In this document: in pieces, positions 40,924-49,108 of the stretch | Layout: the number at the start of each line of letters is the position of its first letter | Numbering within the stretch: the stretch's first letter is position 1 | Assembly (NCBI GenBank): GCA_035943635.1 | Contig: DASZBX010000120.1 | Span: forward strand, 61,879 to 125,878 | Source: DASZBX01 sp035943635 | GTDB taxonomy: Bacteria; Actinomycetota; Actinomycetes; Streptomycetales; Catenulisporaceae | Length of the DNA stretch: 64,000 nucleotides | Direction of reading: 5' to 3' | Program-made: the position numbers and the translations under genes | Notes under the pieces: model-generated | What the model was told of the DNA's origin: nothing | The model's input: the letters and a program-made list of their open reading frames with translations, nothing else | Databases searched by the model: none

Positions 40924-41574
40924 ATGCGAATTGTGTTGGTCGGCCCGCCGGGAGCGGGCAAGGGCACCCAGGCGAAGATCATCGCCGAGCGACTGGCCAT
41001 CCCGGCGATCTCGACCGGCGACATCTTCCGTGCGAACGTCTCGGCCGGGACGCCGCTGGGGATCGAAGCCAAGGGCTACATGGACGCGGGCCTGCTGGTC
41101 CCGGACGAGGTGACCATCGCCATGATCCGGGACCGGTTCTCCCAGCCGGACATGGCCGGCGGCTTCCTGCTCGACGGCTTCCCGCGCAACGTGCCCCAGG
41201 CCCAGTCGCTGGAGGCCCTGCTGTCCGGGCTCGGCACCAAGCTGGACGTGGTGCTCGAGCTCGCGGTGGACCGGGACGAGGTGGTCAGGCGGATCGCCGG
41301 GCGCCGGCTGTGCCGCAACGACGCGAGCCACATCTTCCACGTCTTCTTCAACCCGCCGGCCGTCGACGGAGTCTGCGACATCTGCGGCGGCGAGCTGTAC
41401 CAGCGCGACGACGACCTCGAGGAGACGGTCGCGGCCCGGCAGGACGTGTACGCGAACGAGACCGCCCCGATCATCGGGTTCTACGGCGAGCACGGACTGC
41501 TGTCCACGATCGACGCGATGGGCCCGCTGGACGAGGTCACCGACCGGGCGCTGACCGCCCTGGCCGACCGCTGA
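40924..41574 (+). CDS. adk: Adenylate kinase
   Basis: Catalyses ATP + AMP to 2 ADP (216 residues, long-LID type). The P-loop is GPPGAGKGTQ (8-17). The AMP-binding region ISTGDIFRANV and DGFPRNVPQAQ are intact. The LID carries CRNDASHIFH and CDICGG, giving three Cys plus an Asp or His as a likely zinc site, a variation common in actinobacteria, and ends with YQRDDD. The ATG directly follows the secY stop with no gap, so translation is probably coupled to SecY. Confidence 0.98.
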   Translation: MRIVLVGPPGAGKGTQAKIIAERLAIPAISTGDIFRANVSAGTPLGIEAKGYMDAGLLVPDEVTIAMIRDRFSQPDMAGGFLLDGFPRNVPQAQSLEALLSGLGTKLDVVLELAVDRDEVVRRIAGRRLCRNDASHIFHVFFNPPAVDGVCDICGGELYQRDDDLEETVAARQDVYANETAPIIGFYGEHGLLSTIDAMGPLDEVTDRALTALADR

Positions 41575-41638
41575 CCGCCTCCGCGGCCGACCGGCACGAG
41601 AGCACGAGAGCACGACGGACCCACCCAGCACCGCTTCT

Positions 41639-41667
41639 AAGGCGCCCGGCCTCCCGCCGGGCGCCTT
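41639..41667 (+). terminator. Terminator after adk
   Basis: A 12-base perfect stem (41639-41650 with 41656-41667) and a CTCCC loop. Confidence 0.85.
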
Positions 41668-41699
41668 CCGCGTGCCCCGGGGCGCCGGCTTGCCCGGAC

Positions 41700-41731
41700 T
41701 TGACGGCGCCGGGGCGAAGATGCGGGACAAT
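41700..41731 (+). promoter_or_regulatory. Leaderless promoter of map
   Basis: TTGACG (41700-41705), 20-base spacer, GACAAT (41726-41731), with the -10 ending 6 bases before the chosen ATG. The spacer is long, but the -10 position strongly suggests transcription from the start codon. Confidence 0.45.
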
Positions 41732-41737
41732 GGCCGC

Positions 41738-42553
41738 ATGGTTGAGTTGAAGAACGAGGAGCAGTTCGCGTTGATGCGCGAGGCCGGACTGGTGGTGGCC
41801 CGGACCCTGGAGCTGCTGCGCGGCGCGGTCAAGGACGGGGTCACCACCAAGCAGCTGGACGAGCTGGCCGAGGACTCGATCCGGTCCCAGGGCGCGGTCC
41901 CCTCGTTCAAGGGCTACGGCGGCGGGGACGGGGTCCCGGCCTTCCCCGGAGTGATCTGCGCCTCGATCAACAACGAGATCGTGCACGGAATCCCGGGCGA
42001 GGCGGCGGTCCGGGACGGGGACATCATCTCGATCGACTGCGGTGCGATCTACCAGGGCTGGCACGGGGACTCGGCGATCACGGTGCCCTGCGGCGAGGTG
42101 CCGCAGGACGTGACCGAGCTGATGCGGGTGACCGAGCAGTCGATGTGGCACGGGATCGCCGCGGTCGTGCCGGGGGAGCGGCTGAACAACATCGGCCGGG
42201 CGATCCAGGAGTTCGTGCGCAAGCAGGGCAGCTACGGGATCGTGGAGGGATACGGCGGCCACGGCATCGGCTCCGAGATGCACATGGACCCGATGATCCT
42301 CAACCACCGGACCATGGACCGCGGGCCGCGGCTGCGGGTGGGCATGGCGGTGGCGATCGAGCCGATGATCAACCTCGGCCGCAAGCAGACCTGGGAGCAG
42401 AAGGACGGCTGGACCGTCAACACGCTCGACGGCTCGCCCTCGGCGCACTTCGAGCACACGGTCTGCATCACCGAGCAGGGCCTGTGGGTGACCACCGCGA
42501 TGGACGGCGGCAAGGCCGGACTGGCGCCGTTCGGCAACCAGTTGCACCCCTGA
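41738..42553 (+). CDS. map: Methionine aminopeptidase, type I
   Basis: Removes N-terminal methionine from nascent proteins (271 residues). The metal-binding residues are in SIDCGAIYQGWHGDSAI (first Asp pair), GGHGIGSEMHMDP (His), a Glu in IEPMI, and the final Glu region of TVCITEQG. SINNEIVHGIP near residue 90 provides the conserved His of the active site. ATG 41738 was chosen because a GACAAT -10 box lies 6 bases upstream and no ribosome binding site exists. An in-frame ATG 18 bases upstream overlaps that -10 and is less likely. It has its own promoter after the adk terminator. Confidence 0.95.
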   Translation: MVELKNEEQFALMREAGLVVARTLELLRGAVKDGVTTKQLDELAEDSIRSQGAVPSFKGYGGGDGVPAFPGVICASINNEIVHGIPGEAAVRDGDIISIDCGAIYQGWHGDSAITVPCGEVPQDVTELMRVTEQSMWHGIAAVVPGERLNNIGRAIQEFVRKQGSYGIVEGYGGHGIGSEMHMDPMILNHRTMDRGPRLRVGMAVAIEPMINLGRKQTWEQKDGWTVNTLDGSPSAHFEHTVCITEQGLWVTTAMDGGKAGLAPFGNQLHP

Positions 42554-42836
42554 TGCCTCTGGCGTGCGCGGCGGCCTTTACGGGCGCCGTCAGGCTGTTC
42601 CCGGGCGTGTTGCGCGCGGGGGAGCGGCCCGGCGACGCCCGCCCTACCCCGCCCGGCCTCACGTGGGGCGGATGGGACAGTTCGAGCGCAACGAGTGCTG
42701 TGTGGCGTCGTATGACTCCTCGTCAGTCCTCAACCACTCCAACGCATCCACGCTGACCAAGTACTCGCCCACACTCCGAAACCCGTCGCGCCCGGTTCTC
42801 TTCCCCTAGTTCCCGAGGGTGCGCTAAACTCGCGAT
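42554..42836 (+). other. Intergenic region between map and the DUF1707 gene
   Basis: 283 bases. The only signal seen is a TAAACT -10-like box at 42825-42830, six bases before the next ATG. No strong terminator hairpin was found after map. Confidence 0.45.
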
Positions 42837-43463
42837 ATGTCGCAAGCTGGGATGGCCGGAAACGGGCCGAATCACGATTCTCTGCGCGCCTCCGACACGG
42901 ACCGGGAACGGATCGTCGAGCAGTTGCGCAGGCACGCCGCCGAGGGCCGTCTGACCATGGACGAGTTCGAGGAGCGGATGTCCGCCGCGTACGAGGCCAG
43001 GACCTACGGCGCGTTGTCCGAGCTGACCCGGGACCTGCCGGTCGACCTGTCCGAGAGCCGTGGGGGCCGCGGCGGCCAGGTGCCGCGGCCGGCGGTCGAC
43101 TACGCCGACCCGGCTGCCGGCACTCCTCTCGGCGTCGACCTGCGCGGGGTGGGCGGCCGGCACGACATGCACCGGATGCGCAACGACCTGCGGCGCCAGA
43201 TGCGCGACCAGGCCAGGGCGCAGATGCGCGGGCAGTTCGGCCGGGGCGCGGCCGGCCGGCCCGGGCGCGGCCGGCAGGCGGTCGGCCTGGCCGCGCTGAC
43301 CGCGAGCTGGGCCACCCTGTCGGTCCTGCTGACCGGGATCTGGCTGATCGCGGGCTTCGCCGACCATCTGCACTTCGGCGACTTCTGGCCGGCCTGGCCG
43401 ATCGGCATCATGGGTCTGCTGACCCTGCTCAAGGGAATCCGGTTCTTCGGCGACCAGCGCTGA
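42837..43463 (+). CDS. DUF1707 domain membrane protein
   Basis: A 208-residue protein. Residues ~15-68 form a DUF1707 domain (LRASDTDRERIVEQLRRHAAEGRLTMDEFEERMSAAYEARTYGALSELTRDLP), a SHOCT-like helical module common in actinobacterial membrane proteins. A Gly/Arg-rich linker follows, with a basic amphipathic helix (MRNDLRRQMRDQARAQMRGQFG). Two hydrophobic spans lie near the C-terminus. Function is unknown. ATG 42837 is six bases after TAAACT and lacks a ribosome binding site, consistent with a leaderless mRNA. It is unrelated in function to the flanking translation genes. Confidence 0.85.
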   Translation: MSQAGMAGNGPNHDSLRASDTDRERIVEQLRRHAAEGRLTMDEFEERMSAAYEARTYGALSELTRDLPVDLSESRGGRGGQVPRPAVDYADPAAGTPLGVDLRGVGGRHDMHRMRNDLRRQMRDQARAQMRGQFGRGAAGRPGRGRQAVGLAALTASWATLSVLLTGIWLIAGFADHLHFGDFWPAWPIGIMGLLTLLKGIRFFGDQR

Positions 43464-43504
43464 CCGGGGGCGAAACCCGCCGGGGCGGGCCGAATGGGGG
43501 CGGA

Positions 43505-43535
43505 TTTCAGATTTGCCGCAGTGCCAGCGTAGACT
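43505..43535 (+). promoter_or_regulatory. Candidate promoter of infA
   Basis: TTTCAG (43505-43510), 19-base spacer, TAGACT (43530-43535), 52 bases before the infA ATG. Confidence 0.4.
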
Positions 43536-43587
43536 AGACCGTCGGTAACGACACGTCGCCAGGCTCCCAAACAGAAGTGCGAGGCTC

Positions 43588-43809
43588 ATGCCCAAAAAAG
43601 AAGGTGCCATCGAGATCGAAGGCACCGTCATCGAATCTCTGCCCAACGCCATGTTCAAGGTCGAGCTTCAGAACGGGCACAAGGTCCTCGCACACATCAG
43701 TGGGAAGATGCGGATGCACTACATCCGCATCCTGCCGGACGACCGGGTGGTCGTGGAGCTCAGCCCCTATGACCTGACCCGGGGACGGATCGTCTACCGG
43801 TACAAGTAG
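43588..43809 (+). CDS. infA: Translation initiation factor IF-1
   Basis: A single OB-fold protein that binds the 30S A site during initiation (73 residues). KEGAIEIEGTVIESLPNAMFKVELQNGHKVLAHISGKMRMHYIRILPDDRVVVELSPYDLTRGRIVYRYK matches IF-1 throughout, described here by its whole length; the conserved RGRIVYRYK end is complete. ATG 43588 is preceded by GTGCGAGGCTC, a weak ribosome binding site. It heads the infA-rpmJ-rpsM-rpsK-rpsD block. Confidence 0.98.
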   Translation: MPKKEGAIEIEGTVIESLPNAMFKVELQNGHKVLAHISGKMRMHYIRILPDDRVVVELSPYDLTRGRIVYRYK

Positions 43810-43936
43810 GCCGCGCCCGTCCGGCGCAGCCCGCTGCCAGCAAGACCGCACCACAGCTTCACAAGATCGTTGTCGTACAAGATCTGAATAATCACGAAGT
43901 GCCGCGCAAGCGGCACGGCTCGAAAGGGACCCTCAC

Positions 43937-44050
43937 ATGAAGGTCAATCCGAGCGTCAAGACGATCTGCGACAAGTGCAAGGTGATCCGCCGTCACGGTC
44001 GGGTCATGGTGATCTGCGAGAACCTCCGCCACAAGCAGCGCCAGGGTTAG
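43937..44050 (+). CDS. rpmJ: 50S ribosomal protein L36 (zinc-binding form)
   Basis: The smallest ribosomal protein (37 residues), beginning MKVNPSVKTICDKCK. The zinc ligands are the Cys pair CDKC, a third Cys in VICEN and a His in RHKQRQG, so this is the zinc-containing (C+) form. ATG 43937 is preceded by AAAGGGA. It lies 127 bases after infA and 246 bases before rpsM. A zinc-free paralogue, if any, is not in this window. Confidence 0.97.
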   Translation: MKVNPSVKTICDKCKVIRRHGRVMVICENLRHKQRQG

Positions 44051-44151
44051 TCCCTGCTGCTCGGCCCCCGAGGCCACTTCGCACTTGCCCGCGCTTGTTC
44101 GCCGCCGTCGCTTTCGACGCCAGGCACCCGTAAGAGCGCGGTATCCCGACC

Positions 44152-44201
44152 CCGCGGCCGCATTCCGGCCGCGGACGCCACCCCCGGCACGGAGGCCGGG
44201 G
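44152..44201 (+). terminator. Tandem hairpins between rpmJ and rpsM
   Basis: A 9-base stem (44152-44160 with 44166-44174) and a 7-base stem (44182-44188 with 44195-44201), followed by a T-containing stretch. They probably attenuate infA-rpmJ transcripts. No rpsM promoter was identified. Confidence 0.55.
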
Positions 44202-44296
44202 ACCTTTCTGCACTGTGCGGCCACGCCTCCGGGCGGGCCGCGAGAACAGGAACGGTACCGCGCCAGACCTCCGCATCAATTCAAGGAGCATGCCAG

Positions 44297-44677
44297 ATGG
44301 CACGCCTCGTCGGAGTGGACCTCCCCCGCGAAAAGCGGCTGGAGATCGCCCTGACCTACATCTACGGCGTCGGCCGTACCCGTGCGCAGGCCACCTGCGC
44401 CGGAGCGGGCGTGAGCCCGGATGTCCGGGTCAAGGACCTCTCGGAAGACGACCTGGTCAAACTGCGCGACTGGATCGACGGCAACTACAAGACCGAGGGT
44501 GACCTCCGTCGCGAAGTGGCCGCCGACATCCGCCGCAAGATGGAGATCGGGTGCTACCAGGGACTGCGCCACCGCAAGGGCCTCCCGGTCCGCGGCCAGC
44601 GCACCCACACGAACGCGCGTACCCGGAAGGGTCCGCGCCGCGCGATCGCCGGTAAGAAGAAGCCGGGCAAGAAGTAG
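44297..44677 (+). CDS. rpsM: 30S ribosomal protein S13
   Basis: S13 is in the 30S head and contacts the A- and P-site tRNAs and L5 (126 residues). MARLVGVDLPREKRLEIALTYIYGVGRTRA, the GCYQGLRHRKGLPVRGQRTHTNARTRKGPRR segment and the basic tail GKKKPGKK are diagnostic. The ATG at 44297 has AAGGAG 9 bases upstream. rpsK starts 52 bases later. Confidence 0.98.
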   Translation: MARLVGVDLPREKRLEIALTYIYGVGRTRAQATCAGAGVSPDVRVKDLSEDDLVKLRDWIDGNYKTEGDLRREVAADIRRKMEIGCYQGLRHRKGLPVRGQRTHTNARTRKGPRRAIAGKKKPGKK

Positions 44678-44729
44678 TCCCACGCGGTCTCCCCGCCGGG
44701 ACCGATCACCTCACTTGGAGTACAGCTAG

Positions 44730-45143
44730 ATGCCTCCCAAGAGCCGTCAGGCCGCGGGCGCCGCCAAGAACAAGGTGCGCCGCAAGGAGAAGAAGAACGT
44801 CGCTCACGGGCACGCCCACATCAAGAGCACGTTCAACAACACGATCGTCTCGATCACCGACCCCCAGGGCAACGTGATCTCCTGGGCCTCGTCCGGTCAG
44901 GTCGGCTTCAAGGGTTCGCGCAAGTCGACCCCGTTCGCCGCCCAGATGACCGCCGAGGCCGCCGCCCGCCGCGCGATGGAGCACGGCATGCGCAAGGTCG
45001 ACGTTTTCGTGAAGGGCCCCGGCTCCGGCCGGGAAACCGCGATCCGTTCGCTGCAGCAGACCGGTCTCGAAGTCGGCTCGATCAACGACGTGACCCCGTC
45101 TCCGCACAACGGCTGCCGTCCGCCGAAGCGCCGCCGCGTCTGA
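44730..45143 (+). CDS. rpsK: 30S ribosomal protein S11
   Basis: S11 forms part of the 30S platform near the E site and the mRNA exit (137 residues). A basic N-terminus with KKNVAHGHAHIKSTFNNTIVSITD leads into GFKGSRKSTPFAAQMTAEAAARRAMEHG, ending NDVTPSPHNGCRPPKRRRV. Length is normal. The ATG at 44730 follows CTTGGAG by about ten bases. rpsD follows after 20 bases. Confidence 0.98.
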   Translation: MPPKSRQAAGAAKNKVRRKEKKNVAHGHAHIKSTFNNTIVSITDPQGNVISWASSGQVGFKGSRKSTPFAAQMTAEAAARRAMEHGMRKVDVFVKGPGSGRETAIRSLQQTGLEVGSINDVTPSPHNGCRPPKRRRV

Positions 45144-45163
45144 CCACCAGGAGATAAAGAGAA

Positions 45164-45790
45164 ATGGCCCGTTACACCGGCCCCGACTGCAAGCGCTGCC
45201 GCCGCGAGAAGACCAAACTCTTCCTCAAGGGCAGCAAGTGCGAGTCGGCCAAGTGCCCCATCGAGATCCGTCCGTACCCCCCGGGGGAGCACGGCCGCGG
45301 CCGTAGCAAGGACAGCGAGTACCTGCTGCAGATGCGCGAGAAGCAGAAGTGCGCGCGCATCTACGGCGTGCTGGAGAAGCAGTTCCGCGGCTACTACGAG
45401 GAAGCCAACCGCAAGCAGGGCAAGACCGGCGAGAACCTGCTGCGCATCCTCGAGTCCCGGCTGGACAACGTGGTCTACCGCGCCGGGTTCGCCCAGTCGC
45501 GCGACCACGCCCGCCAGCTGGTGCGCCACGGCCACTTCACCGTGAACGGCAAGAAGGTGGACATCCCCTCCTACCGCGTCACCGAGAACGACATCATCGA
45601 GGTCCGCAAGGACTCGCTGGAGCTCACCCCGTTCCAGGTCGCCCGCGCGACCGTCGGGGACAAGACGGTTCCGGCCTGGCTCGAGGTCGTCGGCTCGCGG
45701 ATGCGCGTGCTGGTCCACTCCCTCCCGGTCCGCCAGGTGATCGACACCCAGGTCCAGGAGCAGCTGATCGTCGAGCTCTACTCCAAGTAA
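45164..45790 (+). CDS. rpsD: 30S ribosomal protein S4, zinc-binding form
   Basis: S4 is a primary 16S rRNA binder and often represses the alpha operon (208 residues). The N-terminus carries four Cys (CKRC and CESAKC) forming a zinc site, unlike the Cys-free S4 of Streptomyces and Mycobacterium. RPYPPGEHGRGRSKDSEYLLQMREKQK, LEKQFRGYY and the S4 RNA-binding domain (RLDNVVYRAGFAQSRDHARQLVRHGHFTVNGKKV) are typical. The ATG at 45164 has AGGAG 12 bases upstream. A hairpin follows before rpoA. Confidence 0.97.
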   Translation: MARYTGPDCKRCRREKTKLFLKGSKCESAKCPIEIRPYPPGEHGRGRSKDSEYLLQMREKQKCARIYGVLEKQFRGYYEEANRKQGKTGENLLRILESRLDNVVYRAGFAQSRDHARQLVRHGHFTVNGKKVDIPSYRVTENDIIEVRKDSLELTPFQVARATVGDKTVPAWLEVVGSRMRVLVHSLPVRQVIDTQVQEQLIVELYSK

Positions 45791-45840
45791 GCCCTTCCGG
45801 CTTTCTCGGCAGTACAGTCCGATCCGCCGTAAAAGCGACA

Positions 45841-45880
45841 GGGGTGCGGTTCTCCCGGGTTATCCTGGAGCCGCACCCCC
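45841..45880 (+). terminator. Hairpin between rpsD and rpoA
   Basis: A 9-base GC stem (45841-45849 with 45871-45879), extended inward by several weaker pairs including G-U. It is a possible attenuator within the alpha operon. Confidence 0.6.
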
Positions 45881-45957
45881 TTCGGCGTCTGGCGAACGCA
45901 CGGGGTATGACAAGACTGGGCGTCAAATAGCGGACGCCCACGACCATGGAGGTTCCA

Positions 45958-46986
45958 TTGCTCATCGCTCAGCGCCCCACGCTGACCGAGGAAGTCGTCG
46001 ACGAGTACCGCTCCCGGTTCACCATCGAACCGCTCGAGCCCGGATTCGGCTACACCCTCGGCAACTCCCTGCGCCGCACCCTGCTCTCCTCGATCCCCGG
46101 CGCGGCCGTGACCAGCCTGCGGATCGACGGCGTGCTGCACGAGTTCCAGACCATCCCGGGGGTGAAGGAGGACGTCACCGACCTCATCCTGAACATCAAG
46201 GGCCTGGTCGTCTCCTCCGAGCACGACGAGCCGGTCGTGATGTACCTGCGCAAGCAGGGACCCGGCGTCGTCACCGCGGCGGACATCGCCCCGCCGGCCG
46301 GCGTCGAGGTGCACAACCCCGAGCTGGTCCTGGCCACCCTGAACGGCAAGGGCAAGCTGGAGATGGAGCTGACCGTCGAGCGCGGCCGCGGCTACGTCTC
46401 CGCGGTGCAGAACAAGCAGGCCGGCCAGGAGATCGGCCGGGTCCCGATCGACTCGATCTACTCCCCGGTGCTCAAGGTCAAGTACGAGGTCCAGGCCACC
46501 CGAGTCGAGCAGCGGACCGACTTCGACAAGCTGGTCGTGGACGTGGAGACCAAGCCGTGCCTGCGTCCGCGCGACGCGGTCGCCTCGGCCGGCAAGACCC
46601 TGGTCGAGCTGTTCGGCCTGGCCCGCGAACTCAACGTCGAGGCCGAGGGCATCGACATGGGCCCGTCCCCGACCGACGCGGCCCTGGCCGCCGACCTCGC
46701 GCTGCCGATCGAGGAGCTGGAGCTGACCGTCCGGTCCTACAACTGCCTCAAGCGCGAGGGCATCCACACCGTGGGCGAGCTCGTGGCCCGCTCCGAGGCG
46801 GACCTGCTGGACATCCGCAACTTCGGTGCCAAGTCCATCGACGAGGTCAAGGCCAAGCTGCACGGCATGGGCTTGGCCCTGAAGGACAGCCCGCCCGGAT
46901 TCGACCCGGCGGTCGCCCTGGCCGAGGCCTACGGCAACGAGGACGACGACATGAACTACGCCGAGCCGGAGACCGAGCAGTACTGA
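45958..46986 (+). CDS. rpoA: DNA-directed RNA polymerase subunit alpha
   Basis: Alpha nucleates RNA polymerase assembly and contacts promoter UP elements and activators (342 residues). The N-terminal dimerisation domain has RSRFTIEPLEPGFGYTLGNSLRRTLLSSIPGAAVT. The C-terminal domain has IEELELTVRSYNCLKREGIHTVGEL and DIRNFGAKSIDEVKAKLHGMGL, with the DNA-binding helix. The start is set to TTG 45958 because GGAGG (45948-45952) lies five bases before it and the protein then begins MLIAQRPTL as in Streptomyces. The in-frame ATG 45946 overlaps this Shine-Dalgarno sequence. Confidence 0.97.
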   Translation: MLIAQRPTLTEEVVDEYRSRFTIEPLEPGFGYTLGNSLRRTLLSSIPGAAVTSLRIDGVLHEFQTIPGVKEDVTDLILNIKGLVVSSEHDEPVVMYLRKQGPGVVTAADIAPPAGVEVHNPELVLATLNGKGKLEMELTVERGRGYVSAVQNKQAGQEIGRVPIDSIYSPVLKVKYEVQATRVEQRTDFDKLVVDVETKPCLRPRDAVASAGKTLVELFGLARELNVEAEGIDMGPSPTDAALAADLALPIEELELTVRSYNCLKREGIHTVGELVARSEADLLDIRNFGAKSIDEVKAKLHGMGLALKDSPPGFDPAVALAEAYGNEDDDMNYAEPETEQY

Positions 46987-47049
46987 TCCGGTGAGGTGGC
47001 GTCACCTCGGCTGAGAGCGGTCGTCGCAGAACGACCGTTCCCGGCCACC

Positions 47050-47137
47050 GCCGGGCACCGCTCGTCCAGAGCAGTGCCCGGCGGCTGCTTTACTTGTGTG
47101 CAGACATTCGTCCGCCGCCCGAACCTGCGGGCGGCGG
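47050..47137 (+). promoter_or_regulatory. Two hairpins in the rpoA-rplQ spacer
   Basis: Hairpin one: 9-base outer stem (47050-47058 with 47074-47082) plus an inner GCTC/GAGC stem, followed by GCTTTACTT. Hairpin two: perfect 10-base stem (47112-47121 with 47128-47137). They form a structured leader or attenuator before rplQ. Confidence 0.5.
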
Positions 47138-47210
47138 GACTGCGTGCGGTACCACGGCCGGGGCTCCCGGCGCAGTCGGCCGGCGCAGGTTCAAATAAGG
47201 GAGACAAGCA

Positions 47211-47777
47211 ATGCCCACCCCGTCCAAGGGTCCCCGCCTCGGCGGTTCCGGTTCGCACCAGAAGCACATCCTGGCGAACCTGGCCAAGCAGCTGATCGAG
47301 CACGGCGGCATCAACACCACCGAGGCCAAGGCCAAGGAGCTGCGCCCGTTCGTCGAGCCGCTGATCACCAAGGCCAAGAAGGGCGACCTGCACTCGCGCC
47401 GCCTGGTCGCGGCCCGGCTGGAGATCCGCAACACCGCCTTCTACAACGGCGGCAGCCTGATGCACAAGCTGTTCACCGAGGTCGGCCCGTCCTACGCGGA
47501 CCGTCCCGGCGGCTACACCCGGATCATCAAGCTCGGCCCGCGCAAGGGCGACAACGCCCCGATGGCCCGGATCGAGCTGGTCGAGGCCCGCACCGTGGCC
47601 CACGAGGCGACCGCCGCGACCCGCCGCGCCGTCAAGGAGGCCGCGGCCAAGCCGGCCGAGACCAAGCCGGCCGTGGTCCAGGACGCGATCGAGGACGCCG
47701 CCCCGGCCGACGAGGTCGTCGAGACCGAGGCCGTGGACACCACGCCCGAGGCCGAGGAGACCGAGACCGAGGCCTAG
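47211..47777 (+). CDS. rplQ: 50S ribosomal protein L17
   Basis: L17 lies near the tunnel exit (188 residues). The L17 core is residues 1-120: GGSGSHQKHILANLAKQLIEHGGINTTEAKAKELRPFVEPLI, then SRRLVAARLEIRNTAFYNGGSLMHKLFTEVGP, then the GGYTRIIKLGPRKGDNAPMARIELVE end. A 65-residue Ala/Glu/Pro/Thr tail, strongly acidic, follows. This kind of tail is common in actinobacteria. AGGGAGA lies upstream of ATG 47211. truA follows after a terminator-like hairpin. Confidence 0.97.
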   Translation: MPTPSKGPRLGGSGSHQKHILANLAKQLIEHGGINTTEAKAKELRPFVEPLITKAKKGDLHSRRLVAARLEIRNTAFYNGGSLMHKLFTEVGPSYADRPGGYTRIIKLGPRKGDNAPMARIELVEARTVAHEATAATRRAVKEAAAKPAETKPAVVQDAIEDAAPADEVVETEAVDTTPEAEETETEA

Positions 47778-47798
47778 CCTCCCGGTCCGTCAGTCAGC

Positions 47799-47840
47799 CG
47801 CGCCCCGCACCGTGTCCCCGGACACGGCGCGGGGCGCGTT
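47799..47840 (+). terminator. Hairpin between rplQ and truA
   Basis: An outer 10-base stem (47799-47808 with 47829-47838) and an inner 8-base stem separated by one mismatch. It ends 23 bases before the truA start and overlaps no coding region. Confidence 0.75.
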
Positions 47841-47861
47841 CCTTGTGAGGATGGGTGCATC

Positions 47862-48797
47862 GTGACCGAGACTGAAACCGAGACCGCTGAACGCATTGAC
47901 CCGGCCGAGGCGGCCGACGCCGCCGACGACGCCGACGACGCCGGGCCGACCACCAGGGTCCGGTTCGACCTGGCCTACGACGGCACCGAGTTCGCCGGCT
48001 GGGCCCGGCAGCGGACCCTGCGCACGGTCCAGGGCGAGTTCGAGGCCGCGTTGACCGCGGTGCTGCGGGTGCGCCGCCCGGTGGAGCTGACCGTGGCCGG
48101 ACGCACCGACGCCGGGGTGCACGCCTCCGGCCAGGTCGCGCACGCCGACCTGCCGACCGAGGCCTGGCAGACCCACCGCGAGCGTCTGCTGCACCGGCTG
48201 GCCGGGAGACTGCCCCAGGACATCCGGGTCTACGCCGCGGCCGAGGCCCCCGCGGGCTTCGACGCCCGGTTCGCCGCCCTGTCCCGCCGCTACGTCTACC
48301 GGGTCTCGGACTCGCGGCACGGCACCGAGCCGATGCGCCGGCGGTTCGTGCTCTGGCACAACCGCACCCTCGATCTCGACGCCCTGAACGAGGCCTCCGC
48401 ACTGCTGCTCGGCGAACACGACTTCGCCGCCTTCTGCAAGAAGCGCGAGGGCGCGACCACCATCCGCCGCCTGCTGGACCTGCGCTGGCACCGGGTGGAC
48501 GCGGCCGGCACCGCGCCGGACCGGGCCGCGCGGACCGAGGTCTGGGCCACGGTCAAGGCCGACGCCTTCTGCCACTCGATGGTCCGCGCCCTGGTCGCCG
48601 CGCTGCTGATGGCCGGGGACGGCAGCCGCCCGGTCGGCTTCCCGGCCGAGGTGCTCACCTCCACGGTCCGGCACCCGGCGGTGAACGTGGTCCGCCCGCA
48701 CGGGCTGAGCCTGGAGGAGGTGGTCTACCCCGAACCGGCCGCGCTGCTGGCCCGCACGGTCGAGACCAGGCGGACCCGGACCCTGCCGTGCCCGTGA
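47862..48797 (+). CDS. truA: tRNA pseudouridine(38-40) synthase TruA
   Basis: Isomerises uridine 38, 39 and 40 in the tRNA anticodon stem (311 residues). The catalytic Asp83 is in GRTDAGVHASGQVAH. YDGTEFAGWARQRTLRTVQGE and the EHDFAAFCKKREG region with SMVRALVAALL are conserved. The first 30 residues are a repetitive Thr/Glu then Ala/Asp sequence, likely disordered. GTG 47862 has GAGGA about 11 bases upstream. Location after rplQ is widely conserved in bacteria. Confidence 0.96.
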   Translation: MTETETETAERIDPAEAADAADDADDAGPTTRVRFDLAYDGTEFAGWARQRTLRTVQGEFEAALTAVLRVRRPVELTVAGRTDAGVHASGQVAHADLPTEAWQTHRERLLHRLAGRLPQDIRVYAAAEAPAGFDARFAALSRRYVYRVSDSRHGTEPMRRRFVLWHNRTLDLDALNEASALLLGEHDFAAFCKKREGATTIRRLLDLRWHRVDAAGTAPDRAARTEVWATVKADAFCHSMVRALVAALLMAGDGSRPVGFPAEVLTSTVRHPAVNVVRPHGLSLEEVVYPEPAALLARTVETRRTRTLPCP

Positions 48798-48857
48798 CGG
48801 CCGCCGGCGCCGCGGCCGCCGCGGTTCCCCCGCGCGGGGCACTCGAAACCGGCCGTT

Positions 48858-48887
48858 TTGACCTTTCGGCGACTGCGACGGTAGCCT
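48858..48887 (+). promoter_or_regulatory. Promoter of rplM-rpsI
   Basis: TTGACC (48858-48863), 18-base spacer, TAGCCT (48882-48887). It is almost identical to the rpsL promoter. Confidence 0.75.
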
Positions 48888-48893
48888 GAAAGC

Positions 48894-49108
48894 TCGTTGT
48901 GTGTTCCGCGTGTCGAACCCGCCTCCTCGAAGGCGGCCCACGCGCCCGGACTTGCCGCGTCGCGATCCTCAGTTCCGGGGCCCGGCGGACGGAAGAAACC
49001 GGGAGGGCACGGTTGCCTGAAGCCGTAGGCTGCCGGGCTGTGCCTACGGACCATGATGTGAATATTTCCCACCATGTATTCATTGACTGAAGCGAAGGCA
49101 TACGACCA
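48894..49108 (+). other. Leader of rplM-rpsI
   Basis: About 215 untranslated bases. Short complementary stretches such as GCCGCC/GGCGGC-like segments around 48920-48940 suggest structure. The last 60 bases are unusually AT-rich. L13 leaders are known in other phyla. No match to a described class could be confirmed. Confidence 0.45.
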
